Shown one piece after another: positions 25,012 through 33,591 of a stretch of 64,000 nucleotides of DNA. Within the stretch, counting starts at the first letter, position 1; each line of letters starts with the position of its first letter. The notes beneath the pieces are model-generated. The model saw only the letters and a list, made by a program, of their open reading frames with translations. It ran no database searches and was not told where the DNA came from. The position numbers were made by a program, and so were the translations under genes. Origin of the DNA: Methylobacterium radiodurans (GTDB lineage: Bacteria; Pseudomonadota; Alphaproteobacteria; Rhizobiales; Beijerinckiaceae); contig NZ_CP029551.1 of NCBI RefSeq assembly GCF_003173735.1, positions 1,346,001 through 1,410,000 on the forward strand. Reading direction: 5' to 3'.

Positions 25012-26460
25012 GTGACCGCCCGCGCCCCGACCGTCCAGCCCCGATCCGACGCGCCCCTCGCCCCCGCGCGCGACGCGCCCTCGCGCGCGCTGCCCTGGTC
25101 CGGCTGGTCGACACGGCGGCGCCTGATCGCCGTGGTGCTCGCCATCGACGTGCTGGCGGCCCTGATCTCCTGCGCGGTCATCGTGCTCAACGCGCGCTCG
25201 GCCGTGAAGGTCGAGACCCGGGCCTCGCTCGCCACCGTCGAGTCGCTCGTGGCCGACACGATCCGGCTCGCCGACGCCGCGCCCGATCCCCTGCTGCAGG
25301 CCCTCGACCTGCGCTTCCAGGCGCTCCGCCACGTCCGGGTCAGCGTGATCGACACCGACGGCGATCAGGTCGGCGAGCCTGTCGGGCGCCCGCGGCCCGA
25401 GAAGGCGGCGCCCGCCTGGTTCGCCGACCTGATCGCCCCGCCGATCGAGCAGCACACCCTGCCGATCGTGGCCGGCGGGCGCCAGATCGGCTCGGCCCGC
25501 ATCACCACGCAGCCGCTCGACGAGATCGACGAGATCTGGAGCTACGCGCGCGCCCTCTCCATCACCACCTTCTGCATCAACGCGGCGATGCTGGTCGCGC
25601 TCTACCTCGCGGCGGGCCGCGTGCTCGCGCCGCTCGGAAGCCTCGCCCGTGGCCTGAACCAGCTGGAGCGGCACGACTACACCGCCCGGCTCGCCCTGCC
25701 GGAGACGCGCGAGCTGGCCGTGATCGCGGCCCGCTTCAACCAGGTGGCGGAGGCCTTGGGCGAGGCTCGCGCCGCCAACGGCCGCCTCAACCGCCAGCTG
25801 CTGACCGCGCAGGACGACGAGGGCCGCCGCATCGCGCTGGAACTCCACGACGAGTTCGGTCCCTGCCTGTTCGCGCTTGAGGCCACCGCCGCCTCGATCG
25901 CCCGCATCGCCGCGGGCGAGGCCGAGCCCGCCCGCGACAAGCTCGCGGCGCGGGCCGCCGAGATCGCCGGCATCGTCGGGCAGGTGCAGGGCCGCAACCG
26001 CGACCTCCTCAACCGCCTGCGCCCGCACGCGCTGGGACAGGTGCCGCTGCCCGCCTGCCTCGACCTGCTGGTACGCGACTTCAGCCGGCGCCATCCGGGC
26101 ACCCGCTTCATCGGACGCTTCGCGGATCTGGGCCCGGGCTACGGCGACCTCGTCGATCTCACCCTGTTCCGCTGCATCCAGGAGAGCATGACCAACGCCG
26201 TGCGCCACGGGGCCGCCACGGAGGTCGTGGCGGAGGCCGCCGAGCGGGACGGGCGCCTCGTGGTCAGCGTGCGCGACAACGGCAGCGGGGTGAGCCCCGA
26301 CCACGGCACTGGGCTCGGACTCTCGGGGATGCGCGAGCGCGTCGGCGCGCTCGACGGAAGCTTTGCCCTTGACAACGCGTCGCCGGGGGCTGTTGTCCGG
26401 ATCAGCATCCCGGTCCCGTCCGACCGGGGCGAGGATGCCAGCACGGTGGAAGCGCCATGA
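25012..26460 (+). CDS. Sensor histidine kinase, NarL-system type
   Basis: A 482-residue membrane kinase. Helix 1 is about 35-55 (LIAVVLAIDVLAALISCAVI), a periplasmic domain of about 125 residues follows, then helix 2 (ITTFCINAAMLVALYLAAG) and a HAMP-like linker. The phosphoacceptor His lies in GRRIALELHDEFGPCLFAL, the HisKA_3 signature, followed by an HATPase domain with ESMTNAVRHG (N box), VRDNGSGVSP (G1) and GTGLGLSGMRERV (G2). GTG at 25012 is the likely start; it is uncertain. It overlaps its response regulator by ATGA. The signal is unknown. Confidence 0.88.
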   Translation: MTARAPTVQPRSDAPLAPARDAPSRALPWSGWSTRRRLIAVVLAIDVLAALISCAVIVLNARSAVKVETRASLATVESLVADTIRLADAAPDPLLQALDLRFQALRHVRVSVIDTDGDQVGEPVGRPRPEKAAPAWFADLIAPPIEQHTLPIVAGGRQIGSARITTQPLDEIDEIWSYARALSITTFCINAAMLVALYLAAGRVLAPLGSLARGLNQLERHDYTARLALPETRELAVIAARFNQVAEALGEARAANGRLNRQLLTAQDDEGRRIALELHDEFGPCLFALEATAASIARIAAGEAEPARDKLAARAAEIAGIVGQVQGRNRDLLNRLRPHALGQVPLPACLDLLVRDFSRRHPGTRFIGRFADLGPGYGDLVDLTLFRCIQESMTNAVRHGAATEVVAEAAERDGRLVVSVRDNGSGVSPDHGTGLGLSGMRERVGALDGSFALDNASPGAVVRISIPVPSDRGEDASTVEAP

Positions 26461-27131
26461 ACGCCATCGCCACGAAGGCGGGAATCGCCGGCACGCGGTT
26501 GCCGGTCCTCGTGATCGACGATCACCCGATCGTGCTCCAGGGCTGCCGCCGGGTGCTGGAGGATGCCGGCATCGAGACGGTGGCCGAGGCGACCACGGTG
26601 GTGGGCGGCTACCGCATCTTCCATCGCCTCCGCCCGCCGATCGTGATCTGCGACCTAACCTTCCAGGGCAGCGGGCTGGCCGGCCTCGGGCTGATCCGCC
26701 GGATGCGCGCGGTCGAGCCGGGGACGCGCATCCTCGTCTTCAGCATGCACAACGATCCCGTCATCGTGGCGCGCGCGCTCGAGGCTGGGGCGCTCGGCTA
26801 CGTGCTGAAGGACCACGCCTCGGCCGAGCTGTTCGACGCCTTCGAGCGGGTGCGGGCCGGCGAGGTCTATCTCGACCGGCGCCTCGCCACCGAGGTGGCG
26901 ATGCTGCGCACCGACGCGCGCCGCACCCCCGAGAGCCAGCTCACCCCCCGCGAGCAGCAGATCCTGGCCCGTCTCGCCCAGGGCAAGTCCTACGGCGCGA
27001 TCGCGGCCGACCTCTCGGTCAGCTACAAGACCGTCACCAACGCCTGCTCGCAGATGCGCCAGAAGCTCGGCGTGCGGACGCTCGCCGAACTCATCCACGT
27101 CGCGGTCACCCACGCCCAGCGCCAGGGCTGA
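26457..27131 (+). CDS. NarL/FixJ-family response regulator
   Basis: A 224-residue two-domain regulator. The receiver has the acidic pair and DDHPI in VLVIDDHPIVLQG, the phosphoacceptor Asp in PIVICDLTFQG, and the Lys in YVLKDHAS. The C-terminal LuxR-type HTH reads LTPREQQILARLAQGKSYGA, followed by LSVSYKTVTN and KLGVRTLAEL. It overlaps the kinase gene by four bases (ATGA), so the two form a cognate pair. Targets are not evident; tenA follows 47 bases downstream. Confidence 0.93.
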   Translation: MNAIATKAGIAGTRLPVLVIDDHPIVLQGCRRVLEDAGIETVAEATTVVGGYRIFHRLRPPIVICDLTFQGSGLAGLGLIRRMRAVEPGTRILVFSMHNDPVIVARALEAGALGYVLKDHASAELFDAFERVRAGEVYLDRRLATEVAMLRTDARRTPESQLTPREQQILARLAQGKSYGAIAADLSVSYKTVTNACSQMRQKLGVRTLAELIHVAVTHAQRQG

Positions 27132-27178
27132 TTTTTGGGGCTTGGCCGCGCGGGTTCTGCGGACGGAGGGTGATCAGG

Positions 27179-27850
27179 ATGGGTGGACCGGTGTTCTCGC
27201 GGGAAGCCTGGGCGCGCAACGCCGCCCTCTACGAGACCATCCGCACCATGCCCTTCAACGCGGAGCTCGCCGCCGGCACGTTGAGCCGGGCGCGCTTCCG
27301 CCACTACATCCTGCAGGACGCCCACTACCTCCTGGGCTTCGGCCGGGCGCTGGCGCTCGCCGCCGCCAAGGCGCCGGACCCGGACGCGTTCGTGCTGTTC
27401 GCCCGCGCCGCCGAGGAGGCCGTGGTGGTGGAGCGCAGCCTGCACGAGGGCTTCTTCCGGCAGGAGGGCATCGGCCCCGAGACCTTCGCGGCGACGCCGC
27501 CGAGCCCGGCATGCGACCACTACGTGAGCCACCTTCTGGCCGTTGCCCACGCCGAGCCCTACCCGGTGGTGCTCGCAGCGCTCCTCCCCTGTTTCTGGAT
27601 CTACCGGGAGGTCGGGCGCGACATCCACGCCCGGGCAGCCGCCGACAACCCCTACCGGGCCTGGATCGACACCTATGCGGGCGAGGACTTCTCGCTGGCC
27701 GTCGATCGGGTGATCGCCGCGACCGACGCCTCGGCCGCGGACGCCTCGCCCGCCCTGGCCCAGCGGATGCATCGGGCCTTCACCCACGCGACGCGCCTCG
27801 AATGGATGTTCTGGGATGGCGCCTACAGGCAAGCCGGCTGGCCGGTGTAA
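27179..27850 (+). CDS. tenA: TenA-family aminopyrimidine aminohydrolase / thiaminase II
   Basis: A 223-residue TenA protein, cytosolic, salvaging the thiamin pyrimidine by hydrolysing aminopyrimidines or thiamin. FNAELAAGTLSRARFRHYI and QDAHYLLGFGRAL carry the Asp that binds the pyrimidine (Asp47); the nucleophile Cys138 is in LPCFWIYREVG, with the terminal Glu in RLEWMFWDGAY. GGAGGG precedes ATG 27179; GTG at 27170 is an alternative. Whether it prefers toxopyrimidine or another substrate cannot be told. It may be read through from the two-component genes. Confidence 0.9.
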   Translation: MGGPVFSREAWARNAALYETIRTMPFNAELAAGTLSRARFRHYILQDAHYLLGFGRALALAAAKAPDPDAFVLFARAAEEAVVVERSLHEGFFRQEGIGPETFAATPPSPACDHYVSHLLAVAHAEPYPVVLAALLPCFWIYREVGRDIHARAAADNPYRAWIDTYAGEDFSLAVDRVIAATDASAADASPALAQRMHRAFTHATRLEWMFWDGAYRQAGWPV

Positions 27851-27942
27851 GCCGGCCGCAACCTACTGGCAGGGCTCCCGCATTCCGCTAGCTTGGCAAG
27901 CCTGTGACGCAAGTCCGTCACGAGCGAACGGCGGGGGGGCGG

Positions 27943-29409
27943 ATGGCGGCGGGCGCTTTGGGTGATCTGACACGGACGAAATCCCTTGAGCGGCTGAACG
28001 CCGATGCCGAGGCGGGCGAGCACACGCTCCAGCGCACGCTGGGCCCCTGGAGCCTGATCGGGCTCGGCATCGGCGCGGTGATCGGCGCCGGCCTGTTCTC
28101 CCTCACCGGCATCGCGGCCGCGCAGCACGCGGGGCCGGCCGTCGTCATCTCCTTCGCCATCGCGGCGATCGGCTGCTGCTTTGCCGGCATGTGCTACTCG
28201 GAACTCGCCGGCATGATCCCGGTGGCGGGCTCGGCCTACACCTACGCCTACGCCACGATGGGCGAGTTCGTGGCCTGGATCATCGGCTGGGACCTCGTGC
28301 TCGAATACGCGGTCGGCGCCGCCACCGTCTCGGTGAGCTGGTCGCAGTACGTCGTGCGCTTCCTGCACCAACTCGGCATCGATCTGCCGGCAAAACTCGT
28401 GCACTCGCCCTTCGAGACCTACAAACTGGCCGACGGCACCACCGGGACCGGCCTCGTGAACCTGCCGGCGATCGCGATCATCGTCGCGGCCTCGGCGCTC
28501 CTGATGATCGGCATCCGCGAATCGGCCCGCGTCAACGCGATCGTGGTGGCGATCAAGCTCGCCGTGGTGGCGGTGGTGATCGGGCTCGGCGCCTTCTACG
28601 TGAAGGCCCAGAACTACGTGCCCTTCATCCCCGAGAACACCGGCACCTTCGGCGAGTACGGCTGGAGCGGCATCATGCGGGCGGCCGGCGTGGTTTTCTT
28701 CGCCTATATCGGCTTCGACGCGGTCTCGACCGCGGCGCAGGAGGCCAAGAACCCCCAGCGCAACATGATGATCGGGATTCTCGGCTCGCTCGCGATCTGC
28801 ACGGTCATCTACATCCTGTTCGCGGGCGTGCTCACCGGCCTCGTGCACTACGACGCCATGCGGGGCGACGGCGCCCCGGTGAACACCGCCATCGGCCAGA
28901 CGCCGTTCCCCTGGCTGAAATCGCTCGTCACACTCGGTGTGATCGCGGGCTTCTCCACCGTGATCCTGGTGCTGCTGCTCGGCCAGAGCCGGGTCTTCTA
29001 CACCATGTCCCAGGACCGTCTGCTGCCCGGCCTGTTCTCGCGGGTGCATCCGCGCTGGAAGACGCCCTACCGCTCGAACCTGTTCTTCATGGTGTTCACG
29101 GGCGCGCTCGGCGGCTTCCTGCCGATTACCCAGCTCGGCCACATGACGAGCATCGGCACGCTGCTCGCCTTCGTGCTGGTCTGCGTCGGCGTCATGATCC
29201 TGCGCCGGACCCAGCCCGACGCCCCGCGCGCCTACCGCACCCCGCTGGTGCCCCTCGTGCCGATCCTCGGCATCCTCACCTGCATGGCCATGATGGTGTC
29301 GCTCGACGGCGAGACCTGGCTGCGCCTGTTGATCTGGCTCGCCATCGGCATGGCGATCTATTTCGGCTGGAGCCGCCGCCACAGCCGGATCGGGCGGGAG
29401 CAGGCGTAA
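27943..29409 (+). CDS. Cationic amino acid-type APC permease
   Basis: A 488-residue transporter of the APC superfamily, CAT-like branch, with 12 predicted helices. Signatures are LGPWSLIGLGIGAVIGAGLF in helix 1, where the unwound GAGLF binds the amino-acid backbone, MCYSELAGMIPVAGSAYTY, FFAYIGFDAVSTAAQEAKNP in helix 6, and SRVFYTMSQDRLLPGLF. ATG 27943 follows a G-rich Shine-Dalgarno; GTG at 27904 would add 13 residues. It probably imports an amino acid by H+ symport or exchange; the substrate is not resolved. Confidence 0.9.
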   Translation: MAAGALGDLTRTKSLERLNADAEAGEHTLQRTLGPWSLIGLGIGAVIGAGLFSLTGIAAAQHAGPAVVISFAIAAIGCCFAGMCYSELAGMIPVAGSAYTYAYATMGEFVAWIIGWDLVLEYAVGAATVSVSWSQYVVRFLHQLGIDLPAKLVHSPFETYKLADGTTGTGLVNLPAIAIIVAASALLMIGIRESARVNAIVVAIKLAVVAVVIGLGAFYVKAQNYVPFIPENTGTFGEYGWSGIMRAAGVVFFAYIGFDAVSTAAQEAKNPQRNMMIGILGSLAICTVIYILFAGVLTGLVHYDAMRGDGAPVNTAIGQTPFPWLKSLVTLGVIAGFSTVILVLLLGQSRVFYTMSQDRLLPGLFSRVHPRWKTPYRSNLFFMVFTGALGGFLPITQLGHMTSIGTLLAFVLVCVGVMILRRTQPDAPRAYRTPLVPLVPILGILTCMAMMVSLDGETWLRLLIWLAIGMAIYFGWSRRHSRIGREQA

Positions 29410-29417
29410 CGTGCGAT

Positions 29418-29471
29418 CTCCCTCCCCCCTTTGCGGGGGAGGGTGGCCCGCGAAGCGGGTCGGGAGAGGGG
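29418..29471. repeat. Palindromic dispersed repeat, copy after permease
   Basis: CCTCCCCC at 29421 and GGGGGAGG near 29436 form a hairpin, followed at once by a second hairpin CCCGC-GAA-GCGGG (29447-29459) and GGGAGAGGGG. The double-palindrome layout is characteristic of REP-like intergenic elements in rhizobiales. It lies just after the permease stop and may aid termination. Confidence 0.6.
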
Positions 29472-29526
29472 AACCCGGCTTCCGGAGTGGACTGAGCAGA
29501 GATGAAAGACGGAGCGCTGTTCTGCA

Positions 29527-29550
29527 CCCTCCCCGCAGAGGGGGAGAGAG
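29527..29550. repeat. Short palindrome, related to the dispersed repeat
   Basis: CCTCCCC (29529-29535), GCAGA, then GGGGGAG forms a second hairpin 55 bases after the copy at 29418, on the 3' side of the convergent MBL-hydrolase gene. Together they flank an otherwise empty spacer, as in a paired repeat unit. Confidence 0.5.
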
Positions 29551-29562
29551 AGCGTCGCGCCT

Positions 29563-30480
29563 TCAGGCGATGCGCGCGACAACCCGCGGGCGCGGCGTCC
29601 CGATCGTTCCGACGTCGATCAGCGCGCGCTCACGGGCGATGAAGGCGGTCGGCATCTCGGCCTGCATCTCGGCCTCGACCCGGCGCAGCATCGCGTCCGT
29701 GTGGGCCGGGTGCAGGTGGATGATGCCGAGCGCCTTCACGTCGGCGGCGCGCGCCAGTTCGACGCCCTTCTGCCAGGTCGAGTGCCCCCAGCCGCGGCAG
29801 GTCGGGTACTCGCAATCGGTGAACATGCCGTCGTAGACGAGGAGGTCGGCCCCCTCGACGAAGGCCTTCAGCTCCGGATTCGGCCAGGGATCGCTGTGCT
29901 CGATGTCGCTGATCACGCAGAGCCGCTTGCCGCCGTGGTCGAAGCGGTAGCCGACCGAGCCCTGCGGGTGGTTGAGGAGCAGGGTGTCGACTGTGATCCC
30001 GTCCGCGAAGGTCAGGGTCTCGCCCGCCCGGAAGCCGTGGTGCCTCAACTGGCAGGGCAGGATGTCGAGGGTGACGGGGAAGAGCGGCGGCGCGTAGAGG
30101 CGCCCGAGGCTCGCCTCGGCCGAGGCGCCGTCGAGGTTACCGCAATAGGTGTTGATCACCCGCTCAGCGTCGAACACCGCCGGCTTGAAGAAGGGCAGGC
30201 CGCCAGTGTGGTCGAAATGGAGGTGGCTGAACAGCAGGTCGATCTCCTTGGGGAGGTCGGCCCGGTGGTGCTGGCCGCAATTGAACAGGCCGGAGCCCGC
30301 GTCGATCAGGAACAGGCGCTCGCCGCAGCGCACCTCCAGGCAGGGGGTGCTGCCGCCGAACTCGGCGTAATCGGGACCGCAGACGGGCGTTGAGCCGCGC
30401 ACACCCCAGAAACGCAGGGTGAGGCCGCCGTCCTGGCAAGGACTGTTCGACATGATCATAACGGGTCGTGGTTCAGGCAT
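29563..30480 (-). CDS. MBL-fold metallo-hydrolase
   Basis: A 305-residue metallo-beta-lactamase-fold protein of the subgroup beginning with FWGVRGSTPVCGPDYAEFGG. The metal site HxHxDH is in LLFSHLHFDHTGG (His86, His88, Asp90, His91), with further ligands in ISDIEHSDP and GIIHLHPAHTD; GWGHSTWQKGVELA and MFTDCEYP fit the family. Relatives include cyclic-nucleotide phosphodiesterase-like and RNase Z-like hydrolases. No signal peptide. The start at 30480 could instead be 30459 or 30453. Substrate unknown. Confidence 0.85.
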   Translation of the reverse strand: MPEPRPVMIMSNSPCQDGGLTLRFWGVRGSTPVCGPDYAEFGGSTPCLEVRCGERLFLIDAGSGLFNCGQHHRADLPKEIDLLFSHLHFDHTGGLPFFKPAVFDAERVINTYCGNLDGASAEASLGRLYAPPLFPVTLDILPCQLRHHGFRAGETLTFADGITVDTLLLNHPQGSVGYRFDHGGKRLCVISDIEHSDPWPNPELKAFVEGADLLVYDGMFTDCEYPTCRGWGHSTWQKGVELARAADVKALGIIHLHPAHTDAMLRRVEAEMQAEMPTAFIARERALIDVGTIGTPRPRVVARIA

Positions 30481-30666
30481 CGGTCCCGGTCGTCTCCGTG
30501 ATCAGGCCGCATCAGCCGGTCCGGCGTCAATGCGCTTGCGCCGCTTGAGACAAGAGCGGTCGGGATCTGTCGCTCTGTGGTTGAGGGAAAGGTGGGGGTA
30601 TTCCGCGGCCCGCAATGTGCGCGCACGCACACGCCGGGGGCGTGATCCGGGCGTGCGCGGGTCATC

Positions 30667-31878
30667 TCAGCGGTCTTCGGGGCGGTCTTGGAGAGCTGCC
30701 AACGGCCCGGGCGCCGGCCCCGCTCCGGTCGCCGGGATGGGCGGAAGCGTGCCTGCGAGGGTGGCCGCGACGAGCCTCGGCAGGGCGTCGGCGTAGCGGG
30801 CCGGCGCGGCGAAGCGGGCGGCGAAGCTGTCGGGCGCGCGGGCGTAGGCGGCAACGTGCCCGCGCGCGCGCAGATCGCCCATCGGCGCGTCCGGCGCGAT
30901 CCACGCGGCCCAGACCGCCTCCGCCAGCGGGGCCGGCCGGCGGAAGCCCGGGATCACCACCACCTCCTGGCCCGCATAGGCGAGCGCCTCCGGCCGGCTG
31001 ATCTCGCCGACCGGCGCGCCCCGGCTGATCAGCGAGGCCCAGAAGGCGTGCTGGCCGCCGTCCGAGTAGGTGGTGCGAACCGCCGGCGTCCCGTCGTGGA
31101 CGAGCGCGGCGATGCGGGCGGCTTCCGCCGCCCGGCGTGTCGCCACCGCCACCTCCTTGGCCGGATCCCGCGCGGGCGCGAAGACGTAGCGTCCGCCCTC
31201 GACGCCGACCTGCAGCTCCTCGCCCGTCGCCTCGAACCGGTCCGCGCCCTCCTTGAGCTGCTGCCAGAAGGCGTAGTTCGGGTCGGCCCGGTGCCGGGCC
31301 ATGTTCTCGGCGCTCATCCGGAACGGGTAGGCCTGGAACTGGAAGGCGGCCTGCCCGCCTTTGAGGGCGTCGCGGGCGATGGCGTAGATCTCGCCGACCG
31401 ATCGGTCGGTCATCGCGAAGCAGCCCATCGAGGAGCAGACGCCGTGCACCATCACGGCCGAACCGGTGCCGCCATGCGCGCGGTCGTAGGCGTTGGGGTA
31501 GCCGATGTCGAAGGAGAGATAGTAGCGCGAGTTCGGGTTCATCTGGCGCTTGGGCACCGTGTAGAACCCCTCCGGCGTCTGGCGGTCGCCGGTCTGGCGC
31601 TTCGGCCCGAGCTGGCCGGACCAGCGGCAGATCGGAAAGGTTTTGACGTGGACGAAGCGGCCGCCGGGGCCCCGCTTCCACACCTCGATTTCGGATTCCT
31701 TCTTATAGGCCCGGAACAGGACCGGGCTCGACGGGTCCGTGCCCCTGGCCTGCATCAACGCCACGGTGGCGGCCGGGATCGGTGCCTCGGCCTTGGCGTT
31801 CTGCGCGCGCGCCGCCGGAGCCGCCGCGAGGCCGGCGAGCAGGGCGATCGGCAGGAGGCGGCGGAGGGGCGGCGGCAT
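30667..31878 (-). CDS. L,D-transpeptidase (YafK/YkuD-like)
   Basis: A 403-residue exported enzyme. The signal peptide is residues 1-24 (RRLLPIALLAGLAAAPAARAQ). The YkuD catalytic domain has YKKESEIEVWKRG at its entry, QTPEGFYTVPKRQMNPNSRY, and the active-site HGVCSSMGCFAMTD with His and catalytic Cys in the order typical of YafK. After it comes a domain of about 190 residues of unknown role (from RYVFAPARDP). It would crosslink peptidoglycan or attach lipoproteins to it. The in-frame start at 32031 is rejected because it lies before the signal peptide. Confidence 0.9.
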   Translation of the reverse strand: MPPPLRRLLPIALLAGLAAAPAARAQNAKAEAPIPAATVALMQARGTDPSSPVLFRAYKKESEIEVWKRGPGGRFVHVKTFPICRWSGQLGPKRQTGDRQTPEGFYTVPKRQMNPNSRYYLSFDIGYPNAYDRAHGGTGSAVMVHGVCSSMGCFAMTDRSVGEIYAIARDALKGGQAAFQFQAYPFRMSAENMARHRADPNYAFWQQLKEGADRFEATGEELQVGVEGGRYVFAPARDPAKEVAVATRRAAEAARIAALVHDGTPAVRTTYSDGGQHAFWASLISRGAPVGEISRPEALAYAGQEVVVIPGFRRPAPLAEAVWAAWIAPDAPMGDLRARGHVAAYARAPDSFAARFAAPARYADALPRLVAATLAGTLPPIPATGAGPAPGPLAALQDRPEDR

Positions 31879-32082
31879 GAACGGCCCGGACGGGATCGCC
31901 GCGGCGCGCGGCGCGATGCCGGCGCATCGTCGTGCGGGCACGGTTAACGATTCTGTACCGGTATTGCGGCGGGCGTGAGGCTCCGCAAGCGGGCGAAGCG
32001 CAGCGTCTCGGTCCAGGGCAGGGGGCCTCATCCCCGTGCCGGGAGACGCGCGAGGCGATCTCGCGGAACGAGGCCGGTGCCT

Positions 32083-32337
32083 TCAGCGCGGCAGGCGCGG
32101 AGCGTCGCTCACCGGGCGGGGCGCGCCCTGCATCTGGCGCGCGGCGCCGGCCGCGCTCGGCGGAAGGTCTGTGCCGGGCGCCGCCCCCGGCGCGCCCGGT
32201 ACGAAGGCCGGCCCGCGCCCGCCGTCCCGCCCGAAGGCGTAGCCCGCGTTCACCCCGGCGTAGAAGCCGGTGAAGTCCTCCGCCCCCGCCGGGCCGGCGA
32301 GGAGCAGCAGGGCGAGGCAGGGCAGGGCACGGCGCAT
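32083..32337 (-). CDS. Truncated Omp31-like outer membrane protein
   Basis: An 84-residue secreted protein: signal peptide MRRALPCLALLLLAGPAGA, then EDFTGFYAGVNAGYAFGRDG and a Gly/Pro/Ala-rich end. The GFYAGVNAGYAF stretch matches the first barrel strand of full-length porins, and the full copy in this window at 51185 carries GFYAGFNAGYGF at the same place. A whole barrel needs about 200 residues, so this is either a cut-down gene or a small secreted derivative. No remaining barrel sequence is seen downstream. Confidence 0.55.
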   Translation of the reverse strand: MRRALPCLALLLLAGPAGAEDFTGFYAGVNAGYAFGRDGGRGPAFVPGAPGAAPGTDLPPSAAGAARQMQGAPRPVSDAPRLPR

Positions 32338-32381
32338 CCGGGGCTCTCTCGCGATGATGTCCCGGCCGTGGACCGAGCACG

Positions 32382-32414
32382 AAAAACGGCGGCCCGGACG
32401 CTCCGGACCGCCGT
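32382..32414 (-). terminator. Intrinsic terminator after the cold-shock gene
   Basis: On the minus strand, a 13-bp stem (32414-32402 with 32398-32386, one G-U pair) around a 3-base loop is followed by five U residues (A run 32382-32386 on the plus strand). It lies about 60 bases beyond the cold-shock protein stop codon at 32476. Confidence 0.8.
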
Positions 32415-32475
32415 CTGATGTCACGTCGGGATCGCGGCGGAAGCGAGGCCGCCGCGGATCCGCTGGATCGGTCGC

Positions 32476-33282
32476 TCAGTCGACCGTGATGCTCTGGGCC
32501 TCGCGGCCCTTCTGGCCCTCGACCACGCCGAGGGTGACCTGCTGGCCCTCGGCCAGCGAGTCGAGACCGGCGCGCGACAGGGCGGAGCGATGCACGAACA
32601 CGTCCTTGCCGCCGTCGTTGACGGAGACGAAGCCGAAGCCCTTGGCCGGGTCGTACCACTTCACGGTGCCGGTCATCTCGACCGACGGGCCGGAGGCGAA
32701 GCGCCCACCGCCACCGCCGCCGCCGAAACGGTCGCCGCCGCCGAAGCGATCACCGCCGCCGTAGCCGCCGCGATCGCCGTAACCGCCCCGGTCACCGAAG
32801 CCGCCGGTGCGCGGGCGCATCTCGCGGCGCGGGGCCGGAGCCTCGGCCGTCGAGGTGTCGACGCTGGTGACGTTCGTGACCTGCGGACCCTTCTGGCCCT
32901 GCGCCGTCTGGACCGTCAGCTTGGTGCCCGGCTGCAGATCGTCGTGGCCGGCCGCCTCGACGGCGCGGATGTGGAGGAAGGCGTCGCCCGAGCCGTCACC
33001 CAGCTCGACGAAGCCGAAGCCCTTCTCCTTGTTGAACCACTTCACCGTGGCATCACGCTCCGGACCCGAGGGGGCCTGGGCCGGGCCGGCGCCACGCGGC
33101 GCGCCGCCACCGAAGCGGCCACCGCCGCCGAAACCACCACCGCCGCCGCCGCCGAAGCGGTCGCCGCCGTAGCCGCCACCGCCGTACCCGCCGCTCGGCG
33201 GTGCCTGATCCGGCCAGCTCGGCTCGGAACCCTCATCGAAGCCGCGCTTCTGCGGCCCCCGAAAATCACGACCACGTCCCAT
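32476..33282 (-). CDS. Double cold-shock-domain protein with Gly-rich linkers
   Basis: A 268-residue RNA/ssDNA-binding protein. Domain 1 (about 77-145) has RNP1-like KWFNKEKGFGFVE and RNP2-like DAFLHI; domain 2 (about 203-268) has KWYDPAKGFGFVS and DVFVHRSAL, near canonical CspA blocks. Residues 30-65 and 160-195 are GGYGGG/DRFGGG repeats resembling RGG linkers that bind RNA loosely. Single Csp proteins are 70 residues, so the doubling with Gly-rich arms is notable. The start at 33282 drops 49 unconserved residues. Confidence 0.93.
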   Translation of the reverse strand: MGRGRDFRGPQKRGFDEGSEPSWPDQAPPSGGYGGGGYGGDRFGGGGGGGFGGGGRFGGGAPRGAGPAQAPSGPERDATVKWFNKEKGFGFVELGDGSGDAFLHIRAVEAAGHDDLQPGTKLTVQTAQGQKGPQVTNVTSVDTSTAEAPAPRREMRPRTGGFGDRGGYGDRGGYGGGDRFGGGDRFGGGGGGGRFASGPSVEMTGTVKWYDPAKGFGFVSVNDGGKDVFVHRSALSRAGLDSLAEGQQVTLGVVEGQKGREAQSITVD

Positions 33283-33591
33283 AGAAAGCTCGCAAAAACC
33301 GTCCCGCCGCACGTCCAGCATACCGCGTGCGTGCCGGCTCGACAGCCCACGCCCCGCACTACCATCACTCTCGGTCGCGGTAACCAAGACCAACGCCTCA
33401 GTCCTGACGCAATCGGGCCTTGACTGCAAGGTCCTTGTGGCGCGACGGGCACGGCAAGTTTAAATTTTCGTCTCCATTGCAGAGCGGCGCGGCCGGGCTC
33501 GGCCCTGTCTCTCGAAGGCGTTAGCAAAGTCCGTAATCCTTCCGGACTAGGGTGCGGGGGCTCGGTTCCGAGCTCCCACCTGGACCCCGCG
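33283..33591. other. Divergent regulatory region, cold-shock gene / receiver gene
   Basis: About 310 bases, no gene seen. The cold-shock gene leader on the minus side is long and contains AT-rich tracts (around 33458-33478), as expected for a cold-responsive untranslated leader. Toward the receiver gene, AGTCCG (33528-33533) and CGGACT (33543-33548) form a short inverted repeat with a 9-base spacer, a possible operator or hairpin. Promoter elements could not be placed with confidence. Confidence 0.4.

Noticed and set aside
32590..33282. Short repeats that look like an array (Gly-rich tracts)
   Set aside because: They are coding repeats of a GGYGGG-type protein, irregular in length with no spacers; not CRISPR.
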